A stretch of 12,275 nucleotides of DNA from an uncultured Gammaproteobacteria bacterium (GTDB taxonomy: Bacteria; Pseudomonadota; Gammaproteobacteria; UBA9214): assembly GCA_905480065.1 (NCBI GenBank), contig CAJQOV010000054.1:1-12275 (forward strand), in the 5' to 3' direction. Positions 1 through 8,821 of the stretch are shown one piece after another. The translations under genes and the position numbers were made by a program. The number at the start of each line of letters is the position of its first letter. The stretch's first letter is position 1. A model generated the notes under the pieces. The model was not told the DNA's origin, did no database searches, and saw only the letters and a program-made list of their open reading frames with translations.

Positions 1-2
1 CC

Positions 3-2039
<2,037 letters not shown>

Positions 2040-2171
2040 CCAGATTCAAGCCGGGCGAGGGGGGGGGTAACAGGCCCTGCCTCGGCGCGCACTGGCTGTT
2101 ACTGCGTAATCAACACCGCCAGACTCGATGGACTGGCCGGTCACCCGATGGTCCCATGGTGTCCGACCCCA

Positions 2172-2669
2172 TCAGCCTAGCCACGCCTCGGACTTCGGGT
2201 ATTTTTCCCGCACCAGGCGGATCTTTTCGTCCACCTCGTGCTGCTTTGCCGGATTGCCGTTGCGTGCCTCGTACGCTGCCTCGAGCTGCTCACCCACGCT
2301 TGGATATGCCACTCGCCGCAAGGCCGCATAGCGTTCTTCGTGCCGTGAATCCGCAATTTCTTCAAGCGCACGGCGGATTTGCTCATCCGTCGGCCGCGGG
2401 TCATCAGCCAGCCAGTCCTGGATGACAGGCTGCTGCTCCGTGTTGTCATGACGGATGATGTAATCCACACCAGCCGAGGCATGCGGGTTTAACAGGTGGA
2501 TGGCACGGGCTAGCGCGCGTGCCTGCTCGTCATGGCGAACCAGGCTGTGCTGCTGTGCAACCTGCCTGATCTCACTATTCATGCGTCGTGACCTCCTCCA
2601 CAGCACGACGACCCAGAAGCAGACAAAAATAACTACCAGGTAAAACATAATGGAAACGCCGTTGCCCAT
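2172..2669 (-). CDS. Membrane-anchored hypothetical protein with a phage-tail-like C-terminal segment
   Basis: A 165-residue protein I cannot assign to a named family. Residues about 8-24 (MFYLVVIFVCFWVVVLW) form one transmembrane helix followed by RRSRR, which predicts a cytoplasmic C-terminus. The rest is charged and mostly helical. Residues about 68-160 contain DYIIRHDN, DWLADDPRPTDEQI, YPSVGEQLEAAYEA and KIRLVREKYPK in that order. This resembles, from memory, small phage tail-region proteins of the form PTxxE...YPxxxDQLDALY...KxKYPK. The ATG at 2669 is preceded on the - strand by an AGAGG about 11 bases away. The internal ATG of MFYLV has no such site, so the first start was chosen. It faces away from the rim operon and converges on metH with a 132-base gap. 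Neighbours give no clue to its job. Coding is well supported; function is unknown. Confidence 0.75.
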   Translation of the reverse strand: MGNGVSIMFYLVVIFVCFWVVVLWRRSRRMNSEIRQVAQQHSLVRHDEQARALARAIHLLNPHASAGVDYIIRHDNTEQQPVIQDWLADDPRPTDEQIRRALEEIADSRHEERYAALRRVAYPSVGEQLEAAYEARNGNPAKQHEVDEKIRLVREKYPKSEAWLG

Positions 2670-2806
2670 GGTGGATTGCCTCTTGGTTTGATAAGTCTGG
2701 ATGGCGGATGTAACCGTTCACGCCGCTGTTCTTGCCGGGAAAATGCCACCAACCCTCTGATGCCCCAGCTACAGAAAAACACGATCAATATTGTAGACAA
2801 AAAATC

Positions 2807-2879
2807 GGTGTCAGTGAAAAATTGGTGTCAGAGTACATTTTACCCTTAATATTCGTCAAAAATGTGCTCTGACACCAAT
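2807..2879. repeat. 21-bp palindromic repeat with an extra half-site, REP/MITE-like
   Basis: Arms at 2821-2841 and 2859-2879 are inverted copies of ATTGGTGTCAGAG(T/C)ACATTTT, 20 of 21 positions complementary (T2834 faces G2866, a wobble in RNA), around a 17-base AT-rich loop. A shorter direct copy of GGTGTCAG sits at 2807-2814, 17 bases before the same octamer at 2824-2831. No T-run follows, so it is not a typical intrinsic terminator. From memory, palindromes built on TGGGGTCAGAGTACATTTT-like units occur in many proteobacterial genomes near IS200-like REP-associated transposases. No transposase is in this window, so a mobilised non-autonomous copy is an inference. Confidence 0.7.
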
Positions 2880-2900
2880 AATTAGCTCGGCAGTTATGCC

Positions 2901-2929
2901 GCGACAGCGTCTCTGTTTCCCCGTATCAT
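2901..2929 (+). promoter_or_regulatory. Candidate sigma-70 promoter of the rim operon
   Basis: GCGACA (2901-2906, four of six against TTGACA) and TATCAT (2924-2929, five of six against TATAAT) are separated by exactly 17 bases. This would start transcription near 2936, about 50 bases before the rimB-like ATG. It lies just downstream of the palindromic repeat, so insertion of that repeat may have set its upstream context. Found by eye only. Confidence 0.4.
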
Positions 2930-2985
2930 GAATCTGGCATAACCCGTGTTGTTTCCGGATCATACAACTAGCAGTACGCTGCTCT

Positions 2986-3480
2986 ATGGCAAAAACAACC
3001 CGTACCTCCAGACGACTCCAGAATACCCCACCATCCATCCAGACCTTGGGCTGGCGCGAGTGGGTCGCCTTGCCCGAACTGGGTATACCGGCGATCAAGG
3101 CCAAGTTGGATACCGGCGCACGTACCTCGGCGCTGCATGCGTTCCGGATCGAACCTTTTGCATCCAATCACATCCCCCGGGTTCGATTCTGGTTGCACCC
3201 GCTGCAGAAAAACCGCTCCATCGAACTGGTCTGCGAGGCACGACTCATGGACCGGCGTACTGTCAAAGACTCCGGCGGCCACGCGGAACAACGCTATATC
3301 ATCGAATCACCCGTCTGCATTGGTGACCAGCAGTGGAACATCGAGATATCCCTGACCGATCGGGAAGATATGATGTTCCGGATGTTACTGGGACGCACGG
3401 CAATGACTGACGGACATCTGTCCATCGACCCGGCAACATCCTATGTCACCGGGCGCGGACTCCGCAAAGCCTACAAATAG
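2986..3480 (+). CDS. rimB: RimB-like retropepsin-type protease (ATP-dependent zinc protease family, PF05618/COG4067)
   Basis: A 164-residue cytoplasmic protein of the family often labelled ATP-dependent zinc protease, though the fold is retropepsin-like. The catalytic motif is D42-T43-G44-A45 in AKLDTGARTSALHA, preceded by the typical GWREWVALPELGIPAIKAK. A second retropepsin-like element, MLLGRTAM, is at 133-140. Only one Asp-Thr-Gly is present, so an active enzyme would be a dimer, as in retropepsins. In Pseudomonas the rimABK operon encodes a family member reported to act against glutamate tails that RimK adds to ribosomal protein S6. Here it is the first gene of the operon, 20 bases before rimK. 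The ATG has only a weak ribosome-binding site. The symbol is by homology and context; the true substrate is not shown by the sequence. Confidence 0.88.
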   Translation: MAKTTRTSRRLQNTPPSIQTLGWREWVALPELGIPAIKAKLDTGARTSALHAFRIEPFASNHIPRVRFWLHPLQKNRSIELVCEARLMDRRTVKDSGGHAEQRYIIESPVCIGDQQWNIEISLTDREDMMFRMLLGRTAMTDGHLSIDPATSYVTGRGLRKAYK

Positions 3481-3500
3481 CATACTTACAGGATCACACC

Positions 3501-4406
3501 ATGAGAATTGCCATCCTATCCAGAAACAAGAAACTCTACTCCACCAAGCGAATGATCGAGGCGGCAGAACAACGCGGCCATGAGGTCCAGGTGCTGGACG
3601 TATTGCGTTGCTACATGAACATCACCTCACTCAAGCCGGAGATTCATCTCAACGGACAGGTAATAGACAACTTCGATGCGGTCATTCCCCGCATTGGCGC
3701 ATCGGTGACCTTTTACGGCACCGCGGTATTGCGACAATTTGAAATGATGGGTGTGTATCCGCTGAACGAGTCGGTTGCGATCAGCCGCTCCCGTGACAAG
3801 CTGCGTGCCAGCCAGCTGTTTGCGCGCAAGGGCATCGGCTTGCCGGTCACCGGCTTCGCCAACAAGCCCGACGATATCAAGGACCTGATCAAGATGGTCG
3901 GCGGTGCGCCACTGGTGATCAAACTGCTGTCCGGCACCCAGGGCATCGGCGTAGTGCTGGCGGAAACGCAGAAGGCGGCGGAGAGCGTTATTGAATCGTT
4001 CCTCGGCCTGAAGGCCAGCGTACTGGTGCAGGAATTCATCAAGGAGGCCGGTGGCGCAGATATTCGCTGTTTCGTGGTCGGCGAGAAGGTCGTCGCCACC
4101 ATGATGCGCCAGGGCAAGGAGGGGGAGTTCCGCTCCAACATTCACCGCGGCGGTTCGGCAAAGGTCATTACCATTACCCCGGAAGAGCGCGCCACGGCGT
4201 TACGCGCGGCCAACACCATGGGCCTGAACGTCTGCGGCGTCGACATCCTGCGCTCCAGTCGCGGGCCGCTGGTAATGGAGGTCAATTCCTCGCCCGGGCT
4301 GGAGGGCATTGAGAACGCTACTGGCAAGGATATTGCCGGTACTATCATCGAGTTCATGGAAAAGAATGCCAGGCACGGCAAGACCCGGACCAAGGGTGGC
4401 CGCTAG
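3501..4406 (+). CDS. rimK: RimK, ATP-grasp alpha-L-glutamate ligase for ribosomal protein S6
   Basis: A 301-residue ATP-grasp ligase, practically the length of E. coli RimK (300), which adds glutamates to the C-terminus of S6 and can make poly-alpha-glutamate. The N-terminal pre-ATP-grasp region (about 1-95) begins MRIAILSRNKKLYST and contains IPRIGASVTFYG. The ATP-grasp part follows: VIKLLSGTQGIGVVLA with K141 as likely ATP ligand, LVQEFIKEAGGADIRCFVVG (176-194), the RSNIHRGG loop (211-218) and the metal-binding end CGVDI...VMEVNSSPGLEGIE with D248, E260 and N262. The last dozen residues (RHGKTRTKGGR) form a basic tail. An AGGA at 3490-3493 precedes the ATG. It sits between the RimB-like protease and an AstE-like hydrolase, which ends any doubt about co-transcription: gaps are 20 and 3 bases. 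Confidence 0.95.
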   Translation: MRIAILSRNKKLYSTKRMIEAAEQRGHEVQVLDVLRCYMNITSLKPEIHLNGQVIDNFDAVIPRIGASVTFYGTAVLRQFEMMGVYPLNESVAISRSRDKLRASQLFARKGIGLPVTGFANKPDDIKDLIKMVGGAPLVIKLLSGTQGIGVVLAETQKAAESVIESFLGLKASVLVQEFIKEAGGADIRCFVVGEKVVATMMRQGKEGEFRSNIHRGGSAKVITITPEERATALRAANTMGLNVCGVDILRSSRGPLVMEVNSSPGLEGIENATGKDIAGTIIEFMEKNARHGKTRTKGGR

Positions 4407-4409
4407 TTG

Positions 4410-5456
4410 ATGCGCACTATGTTCGAAATTGGCGGCAAGCTGATCCAGCCCGGGCAGCGCGTAACGGTAGAGCTGGCCGTTCCCGACCTGTACACACACA
4501 CCGGCATTACCCTGCCGGTGTGTGTCATCCATGGCAGAAAGGACGGCCCGGTGCTGTTTTTATCCGGCGCCATCCATGGTGATGAAATCAACGGTGTAGA
4601 AATCATTCGCCGGATTCTCAAGAGCAAGGCGATGAACAATCTGAAAGGGACACTGCTGGCCGTCCCGGTCGTAAATATCTACGGCTTCATCAACAAGACA
4701 CGCTACCTGCCGGACCGCAGGGACCTGAACCGCTCGTTTCCCGGCTCGGAAACGGGATCGCTGGCGTCGCGCATGGCCAACGTGTTCCTGAGTGAGATCG
4801 TGTCCCGCTGCACGCACGGCATTGATCTGCACACCGCGGCCATTCATCGTGACAACCTGCCCCAGATTCGCGCGCTCATGGACGATCCGGAAACACAACG
4901 CATCGCCCTGGCATTTTCGTTACCGGTCATTCTGAACACACGTATCGTCGAGGGTTCCCTGCGTGAATCTGCCGAAAAGACCGGCGTATCGGTGATTGTC
5001 TATGAGGCAGGCGAGGCATTGCGTTTTGACGAGGCCTCGATCCGTGGCGGGGTGAAGGGCATCATCTCCGTCATGCGTGAAATCGATATGCTGCCGAAGT
5101 CAAAAAAACCGCACCGGGAGTACAACCCGCTGGTGGCGAAATCCAGTACCTGGGTCAGGGCGCCGCAAAGCGGTATTCTGCGCAGTATGAAAGTGCTTGG
5201 CGCAACCGTGACCAAAAATGAACTGATGGGCTTCATCTCGGACCCGTTTGGCGAAACCGAAAAAGAGGTCAGGGCCACCGAACACGGGATCATTATCGGC
5301 AGAACAAATATTCCCCTGGTCAATGAAGGGGAAGCACTGTTTCATATTGCACAATTCAAGAGCACCCGGGATGTGGCCGGGCAGGTGGAACAATCCCGGA
5401 ATGAACTGGACCCGTCGACGGACCAGCTGGAGCCGCAGGAGCCGCCCATTATCTAG
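4410..5456 (+). CDS. Succinylglutamate desuccinylase/aspartoacylase (AstE/AspA, M14-like) family zinc hydrolase
   Basis: A 348-residue zinc hydrolase of the AstE/AspA branch of carboxypeptidases. Zinc ligands are H56 and E59 in GAIHGDEING and H141 in GIDLHTAAI. The substrate-binding motif is DLNRSFPG (105-112). The likely general base is E199 in IVYEAGE. The C-terminal part after about residue 225 is a small beta domain typical of these enzymes (RAPQSGILRSMKVLG, FISDPFGE). TTG 4407 lies just before, but the ATG at 4410 is the natural start, three bases after the rimK stop; translational coupling is likely. This is not the arginine-catabolic AstE by context, as no ast genes are near. Position beside a glutamate ligase suggests hydrolysis of an acyl-amino acid or glutamyl bond, but the substrate is inferred. 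A 13-bp hairpin lies early in its coding region. Confidence 0.9.
   Translation: MRTMFEIGGKLIQPGQRVTVELAVPDLYTHTGITLPVCVIHGRKDGPVLFLSGAIHGDEINGVEIIRRILKSKAMNNLKGTLLAVPVVNIYGFINKTRYLPDRRDLNRSFPGSETGSLASRMANVFLSEIVSRCTHGIDLHTAAIHRDNLPQIRALMDDPETQRIALAFSLPVILNTRIVEGSLRESAEKTGVSVIVYEAGEALRFDEASIRGGVKGIISVMREIDMLPKSKKPHREYNPLVAKSSTWVRAPQSGILRSMKVLGATVTKNELMGFISDPFGETEKEVRATEHGIIIGRTNIPLVNEGEALFHIAQFKSTRDVAGQVEQSRNELDPSTDQLEPQEPPII
4494..4525. repeat. Perfect 13-bp inverted repeat inside the start of the AstE-like gene
   Basis: ACACACACCGGCA (4494-4506) and TGCCGGTGTGTGT (4513-4525) are exact reverse complements around the 6-base loop TTACCC. In mRNA this makes a stable stem about 85 bases after the start codon, over codons for the THTGITLPVCV region. 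No T-run follows, so it is not an intrinsic terminator. Confidence 0.9.
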
Positions 5457-5502
5457 GGTGTCGGAATTCCACAGCTTTATTAATTCAACCAGGGACATCC
5501 CC

Positions 5503-6099
5503 ATGAAATTGATCACTGCTATCGTACCCGCAATTCTGCTGATGGCCGGCTGCGCCAACTTTCCGGGCACCGCAACGACCGGTGCGGAAGGCACCGACAA
5601 CATGACCAGCGCGGCCGGTGACGAGACGCTGGCGGAGCCAGCCAAGCCAGTCACACGCGAGCGCGAGGTCAATATCGGTAACTGGCGTGTGGATTGTTTG
5701 TACGAGGAAATCACCCTGCTGACCCAGTGCAAGGCGGAAACCTGGGGCAAACTCCTCCAGTACCTCGGTGATGAAATTTACCGGCCGGTTCCGATCCTGT
5801 GGGTATCATGGATGAAAGGCGAAGATCCGGACAAGCGCACGGTGTGCGTACTGGGCCATGACTATCCGGTCAATGCCGTCAGTTTCCGTGTGGACAACAA
5901 TCAACCACTGCAACTGGCCGCCGCCACTGCCAGCGGCTGCTTCATCGCCAACCAGGCCTTGATCAATCAACTGCGCAAGGGGCAGCAACTGGTCGTCAGT
6001 TTTCTGCGTTTCCCGTGGGGCGAAACGAAAATCGGATTCAACCTGCATCGGTCGAACAGCGCTCTCGACGAACTGAAAAAGCTGGTCGCCGCGCAGTAG
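5503..6099 (+). CDS. IalB-like lipoprotein
   Basis: A 198-residue predicted lipoprotein. The signal MKLITAIVPAILLMAGC ends in a lipobox with the lipidated cysteine at C17; a low-complexity Thr/Ala/Gly linker runs to about residue 50. The folded part (about 55-198) has NWRVDC, an AVSFRVDNNQPL strand pair, ASGCFIANQALINQLRKGQQL and a C-terminal NSALDELKKL. This order of features is like the invasion-associated locus B (IalB, PF06776) family, a tentative match by eye. Cysteines C65, C76, C115 and C146 could form two disulfides in the periplasm. The ATG at 5503 was chosen over upstream in-frame starts because it has AGGGA at 5491-5495 and begins the signal peptide; earlier starts would overlap the preceding gene by up to 200 bases. 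It lies 46 bases after the AstE-like gene and may belong to the same operon. Its role is unknown. Confidence 0.85.
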   Translation: MKLITAIVPAILLMAGCANFPGTATTGAEGTDNMTSAAGDETLAEPAKPVTREREVNIGNWRVDCLYEEITLLTQCKAETWGKLLQYLGDEIYRPVPILWVSWMKGEDPDKRTVCVLGHDYPVNAVSFRVDNNQPLQLAAATASGCFIANQALINQLRKGQQLVVSFLRFPWGETKIGFNLHRSNSALDELKKLVAAQ

Positions 6100-6386
6100 C
6101 CGTGCGCTGAAACCCGAGCCGGATTGCGGTGCGGGAAACCAGGCAGAGAGGCCCCGCCAGGCAACCAGTAGTTACCTGCGGCTGCTATCGCGCTCGCCTT
6201 GATAGCGTGTTTTCCGCACATTCGTTCTAGTAGTGCCTTGCTTATGCAGTTTCTGGCTGGAACCGGGGCCCGATGCTGGTTTTCGCCACCACTGATCGAA
6301 CCGATAATTGACCTGGCTCAGCCCATAGCACCCGCTTTCCGCTAAAATTCAGGCACACCAGAAACCGATTGTTGTCGAGGTAATTC

Positions 6387-6905
6387 ATGAAAACCGCCAT
6401 CATACTCCTGCTGCTCCTTGCCCTGTCTTTCACAGTCCAGTCCATCCGCGCAGCCGACTCGACATACCAGCTCGAAGGCGGCGGCAGCGTGGCAGTGGAC
6501 CCGGACACGAAGCGCGCGACCGTGACCCGGGATGGTGTCAGTACGCCGCTACACGACGGTACCCACCAGACACAGGACGGCACGACTCTCATCATCAGGC
6601 GGGGCGTCACCGTGATACCCAATGAGCCACCACCGCCACCGCGCGAACCGGAAGAACTGGCGGCGGAACACTGGGAAGGCGCGCCCATCGTTGGTTATTC
6701 GCCCTGCGAGCGACTGGTGCGCACGGTCTGCGGCAAACAGGACCAGTGCGCCGACATCGAAGGGTGCGCACTGGCGCGACAGTTACTCGACATGGAGACC
6801 CAGGAACGCAACTCCAGTGAAAACCGCAACCGTATGTCCTTCACCAGCGGCCAGTGCGTGGAGATGACGCCGGATACCGGGCTGTTCCCGGCTTGCGGCA
6901 AATAA
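6387..6905 (+). CDS. Secreted cysteine-rich hypothetical protein
   Basis: A 172-residue exported protein I do not recognise. Residues 1-22 are a clear signal peptide (MKTAIILLLLLALSFTVQ...), probably cut after A22. Residues about 25-78 look like a short beta-rich region (GGGSVAVDPDTKRATVTRDG, TTLIIRRGVTVIP). A proline run at 81-85 acts as a linker. The second half holds all six cysteines (C107, C115, C121, C127, C157, C170), an even number in a periplasmic protein, fitting three disulfides. GAGG at 6377-6380 is a good ribosome-binding site for the ATG. It stands alone between a 287-base and a 283-base gap. A -10-like TAAAAT at 6343-6348 could serve it, but no matching -35 was found. Confidence 0.82.
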   Translation: MKTAIILLLLLALSFTVQSIRAADSTYQLEGGGSVAVDPDTKRATVTRDGVSTPLHDGTHQTQDGTTLIIRRGVTVIPNEPPPPPREPEELAAEHWEGAPIVGYSPCERLVRTVCGKQDQCADIEGCALARQLLDMETQERNSSENRNRMSFTSGQCVEMTPDTGLFPACGK

Positions 6906-7126
6906 CAGGGAGCGGATCACGTTTCGCAACCATGCGCGCAGACCATCGATTGCCCGCGGAGAAGATATTCCCCACCCAGCGCAGGCATCCGGCACTACCA
7001 GGAGCAGATCTCCTCCTGTCAGCCAGCACCGGAACGTGCGTGATCATTTGTTTGACCCATGTCAGGTTATGCGCGGATTTCCCACGCCAAACCTTCACAA
7101 GGCTGGTCGCCGCCACCTCATCCCTG

Positions 7127-7132
7127 TATAAA
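7127..7132 (+). promoter_or_regulatory. Candidate -10 element of the Cache-HAMP-PAS gene
   Basis: TATAAA matches the sigma-70 -10 consensus at five of six positions and would start transcription near 7139, giving a leader of about 50 bases to the ATG at 7189. The corresponding -35 (around 7104-7109, TGGTCG) is poor, so an activator or another sigma factor could be involved. The element argues against using the earlier in-frame ATG at 7132, which overlaps it. Confidence 0.3.
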
Positions 7133-7188
7133 TGCAACGATGTCTCCCATTGGAAATTCGTCAGCTACCATCACATGATCCTCCAGGC

Positions 7189-8793
7189 ATGAGAATTCAC
7201 CGCCGCATTGCAACCCGTCTTTCCGCCGTGCTCGTGGTAATCATCACCGGCGGCGCCATCCTCATGGGCATGTCGATCACCCGCTCCGGCACCGACCTGC
7301 TGGTCAATGCCGCCACGGAACGCCTGACCCAGGAAAACCGCCTGGTATCGGTACGCTTGCAGGATATCCTCGATGCGGTTCAGCACGACGTGGAGTTTCT
7401 TGCCAGCAGCCCGGCAGTAGGCGATGTAGTCAGTGCCCTGGACACCGGGGGAAGCAAACCGCAACAGATCGAACTTTCAGCACAGGCCAGACACAGCCTG
7501 CAGGGCATGTTCGCGGCGCTGCTGAACAACCATCCCTGGTACTCGCAGATTCGCCTGATCGGGGTAGCGGAAGACGGCAAGGAAGTGGTTCGCGTGGAAC
7601 AGGCTGCAGGTGGCACCGTGAACGTTCACAGGGCTGATCTGCAGCAAATGGGCGATCGGAATTTCTTTCGGAAAACACTCGACGAACCCCCGGGCAAGGT
7701 ATTCTGGTCCGCCATCGAGCTGATGCGGAAGGAGGGCAAGATCATTGAACCCGCACAACCGGTATTGCGCGCCGCGATGCCGCTTGCAGGCAAGTATGGC
7801 GCGCCGATCGGTATCGTGGTTATCAATCTCGATATTCGCCGCATATTCGCCGCGGTCAGTGCCATGCTCGCACCCGACATTACACTGTATATCGCAAACG
7901 AGGCAGGCGACTACCTGTACCACCCGAACCCGGACAAGACCTTCAGTTTTGAGCGTGGTCAGCGCTACCTCATGCAAAATGACTTCAGCGACTCGGCGCT
8001 GCGCCCACTGGGCAAGTCCAGCCTGGTACTGGAGGAGGTGTTACCGGACGGTGCAGAAGAACCTGCAATCGCACATGTGAACCGGTTGCCGTTCATGACG
8101 GCCGGCGGCAGCAGCATTCTTGTCGCGCTGACCCGGCCGCGCGCACTCATACTGGCAGAAATAAACCAGGCCCGGCAAATGAGCACCGGACTCATTGCCC
8201 CGTTCATCCTGGTAGCCCTGGTCGTGGTGATCTGGATGGTTGAGTTGTTCATCGGTCCACTGGAGCGAATCACACGTGAAATGAACCACTACACACCCGG
8301 GCGCAAGCTGCATATGCCCGAACTGAAACGGAAGGATGAGGTCGGGCAACTGGCACAGACGTTTGCCCGTATGGCCGCGCGCATCGATCAGCAGGTGAGA
8401 CAGCTGGAGGAGCAGGGCCTGCGTTTCGAGAGCCTGTTCGAGGCGCTCCCGGATGCCGTCATAATCATCGACGAAAATGGTTCCATGGAGTATTCCAATC
8501 CGGCCACCGAACGACTATTCGGCTATACAAACGAGGACCTGACCGGCCAGAACGTCCGGACCCTGATGCCGGAGCCGTATCGCAGCCATCATGATATGTA
8601 CATGAACCGCTACCTTGAGGGTGGCGAGCCGCACATTATTGGCATCGGCCGCAAGGTCGTCGGACTGCACAAAAACGGCCACACGCTGCCGTTGTACCTG
8701 TCCATTGGTGAATTCAGGCTGCAGGGGCACCGCAAGTTCACCGGCATCCTGCACGACCTCTCGTTACAGTCAGTGGACCGGCAATCGACCTGA
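7189..8793 (+). CDS. Membrane sensor: Cache-like periplasmic domain, HAMP, FixL-type PAS, no output domain
   Basis: A 534-residue receptor. TM1 spans about 11-30 and TM2 about 335-354. Between them is a periplasmic sensor of about 300 residues, probably a double Cache domain; DYLYHPNPDKTFSFERG (241-257) is typical of these. A HAMP domain follows (about 355-405, PLERITREM and RKDEVGQLAQTFARM), then a short coiled coil and a PAS domain (about 413-525). The PAS segment with R-S-H-H-D-M-Y and PHIIGIGR is very like FixL. H468, R474, H482 and R488 align with Bradyrhizobium FixL H200 (haem ligand), R206, H214 and R220. The protein ends right after the PAS, with no kinase, GGDEF/EAL or methyl-accepting region. 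ATG 7189 was chosen because it starts the RIHRRIATRLS charge cluster before TM1; ATG 7132 would add 19 residues and overlap a -10 element. The next gene is convergent, 28 bases away. Confidence 0.88.
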   Translation: MRIHRRIATRLSAVLVVIITGGAILMGMSITRSGTDLLVNAATERLTQENRLVSVRLQDILDAVQHDVEFLASSPAVGDVVSALDTGGSKPQQIELSAQARHSLQGMFAALLNNHPWYSQIRLIGVAEDGKEVVRVEQAAGGTVNVHRADLQQMGDRNFFRKTLDEPPGKVFWSAIELMRKEGKIIEPAQPVLRAAMPLAGKYGAPIGIVVINLDIRRIFAAVSAMLAPDITLYIANEAGDYLYHPNPDKTFSFERGQRYLMQNDFSDSALRPLGKSSLVLEEVLPDGAEEPAIAHVNRLPFMTAGGSSILVALTRPRALILAEINQARQMSTGLIAPFILVALVVVIWMVELFIGPLERITREMNHYTPGRKLHMPELKRKDEVGQLAQTFARMAARIDQQVRQLEEQGLRFESLFEALPDAVIIIDENGSMEYSNPATERLFGYTNEDLTGQNVRTLMPEPYRSHHDMYMNRYLEGGEPHIIGIGRKVVGLHKNGHTLPLYLSIGEFRLQGHRKFTGILHDLSLQSVDRQST

Positions 8794-8821
8794 GACGGGG
8801 CTGAACAGGCCGCGCAGGGAA

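Larger units (their letters stand above)
2670..2985. other. Intergenic region between divergent genes, with palindromic repeat and promoter candidate
   Basis: This 316-base gap separates the - strand membrane protein from the + strand rim operon, so it should hold promoters for both. It is visibly more AT-rich around 2770-2880 than its neighbours. Its contents are a 21-bp inverted repeat with an extra half-copy in front (annotated separately) and a sigma-70-like promoter candidate for the rim operon. No convincing promoter was seen for the 2669 gene, and no coding frame is believable. Confidence 0.8.

Noticed and set aside
2050..2093. Imperfect hairpin with a run of nine G (2059-2067) just after metH, as terminator or phase-variable tract
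   Set aside because: The stem has two mismatches in eleven pairs and no T-run follows. The G run is outside any reading frame and not clearly in a promoter, so switching cannot be argued; it could also be a sequencing-length error.
4407..4409. TTG as the start of the AstE-like gene
   Set aside because: The next codon is ATG at 4410, which is the far more likely initiator with the same upstream context.
6343..6348. TAAAAT as a -10 for the secreted cysteine-rich protein
   Set aside because: No acceptable -35 at 16-18 bases; TTGACC at 6308-6313 is 29 bases away. Left as a remark only.
7052..7065. TTGAC-CCAT-GTCAG upstream of the PAS receptor gene as a second FNR-type box
   Set aside because: Three of ten consensus positions differ, and its centre would be about 80 bases from the predicted start. 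Too weak to call beside the exact box at 9254-9267.
7132..7188. Upstream ATG extending the PAS receptor by 19 residues
   Set aside because: It overlaps the candidate -10 element, and the added residues do not resemble the N-terminus of a Cache receptor.
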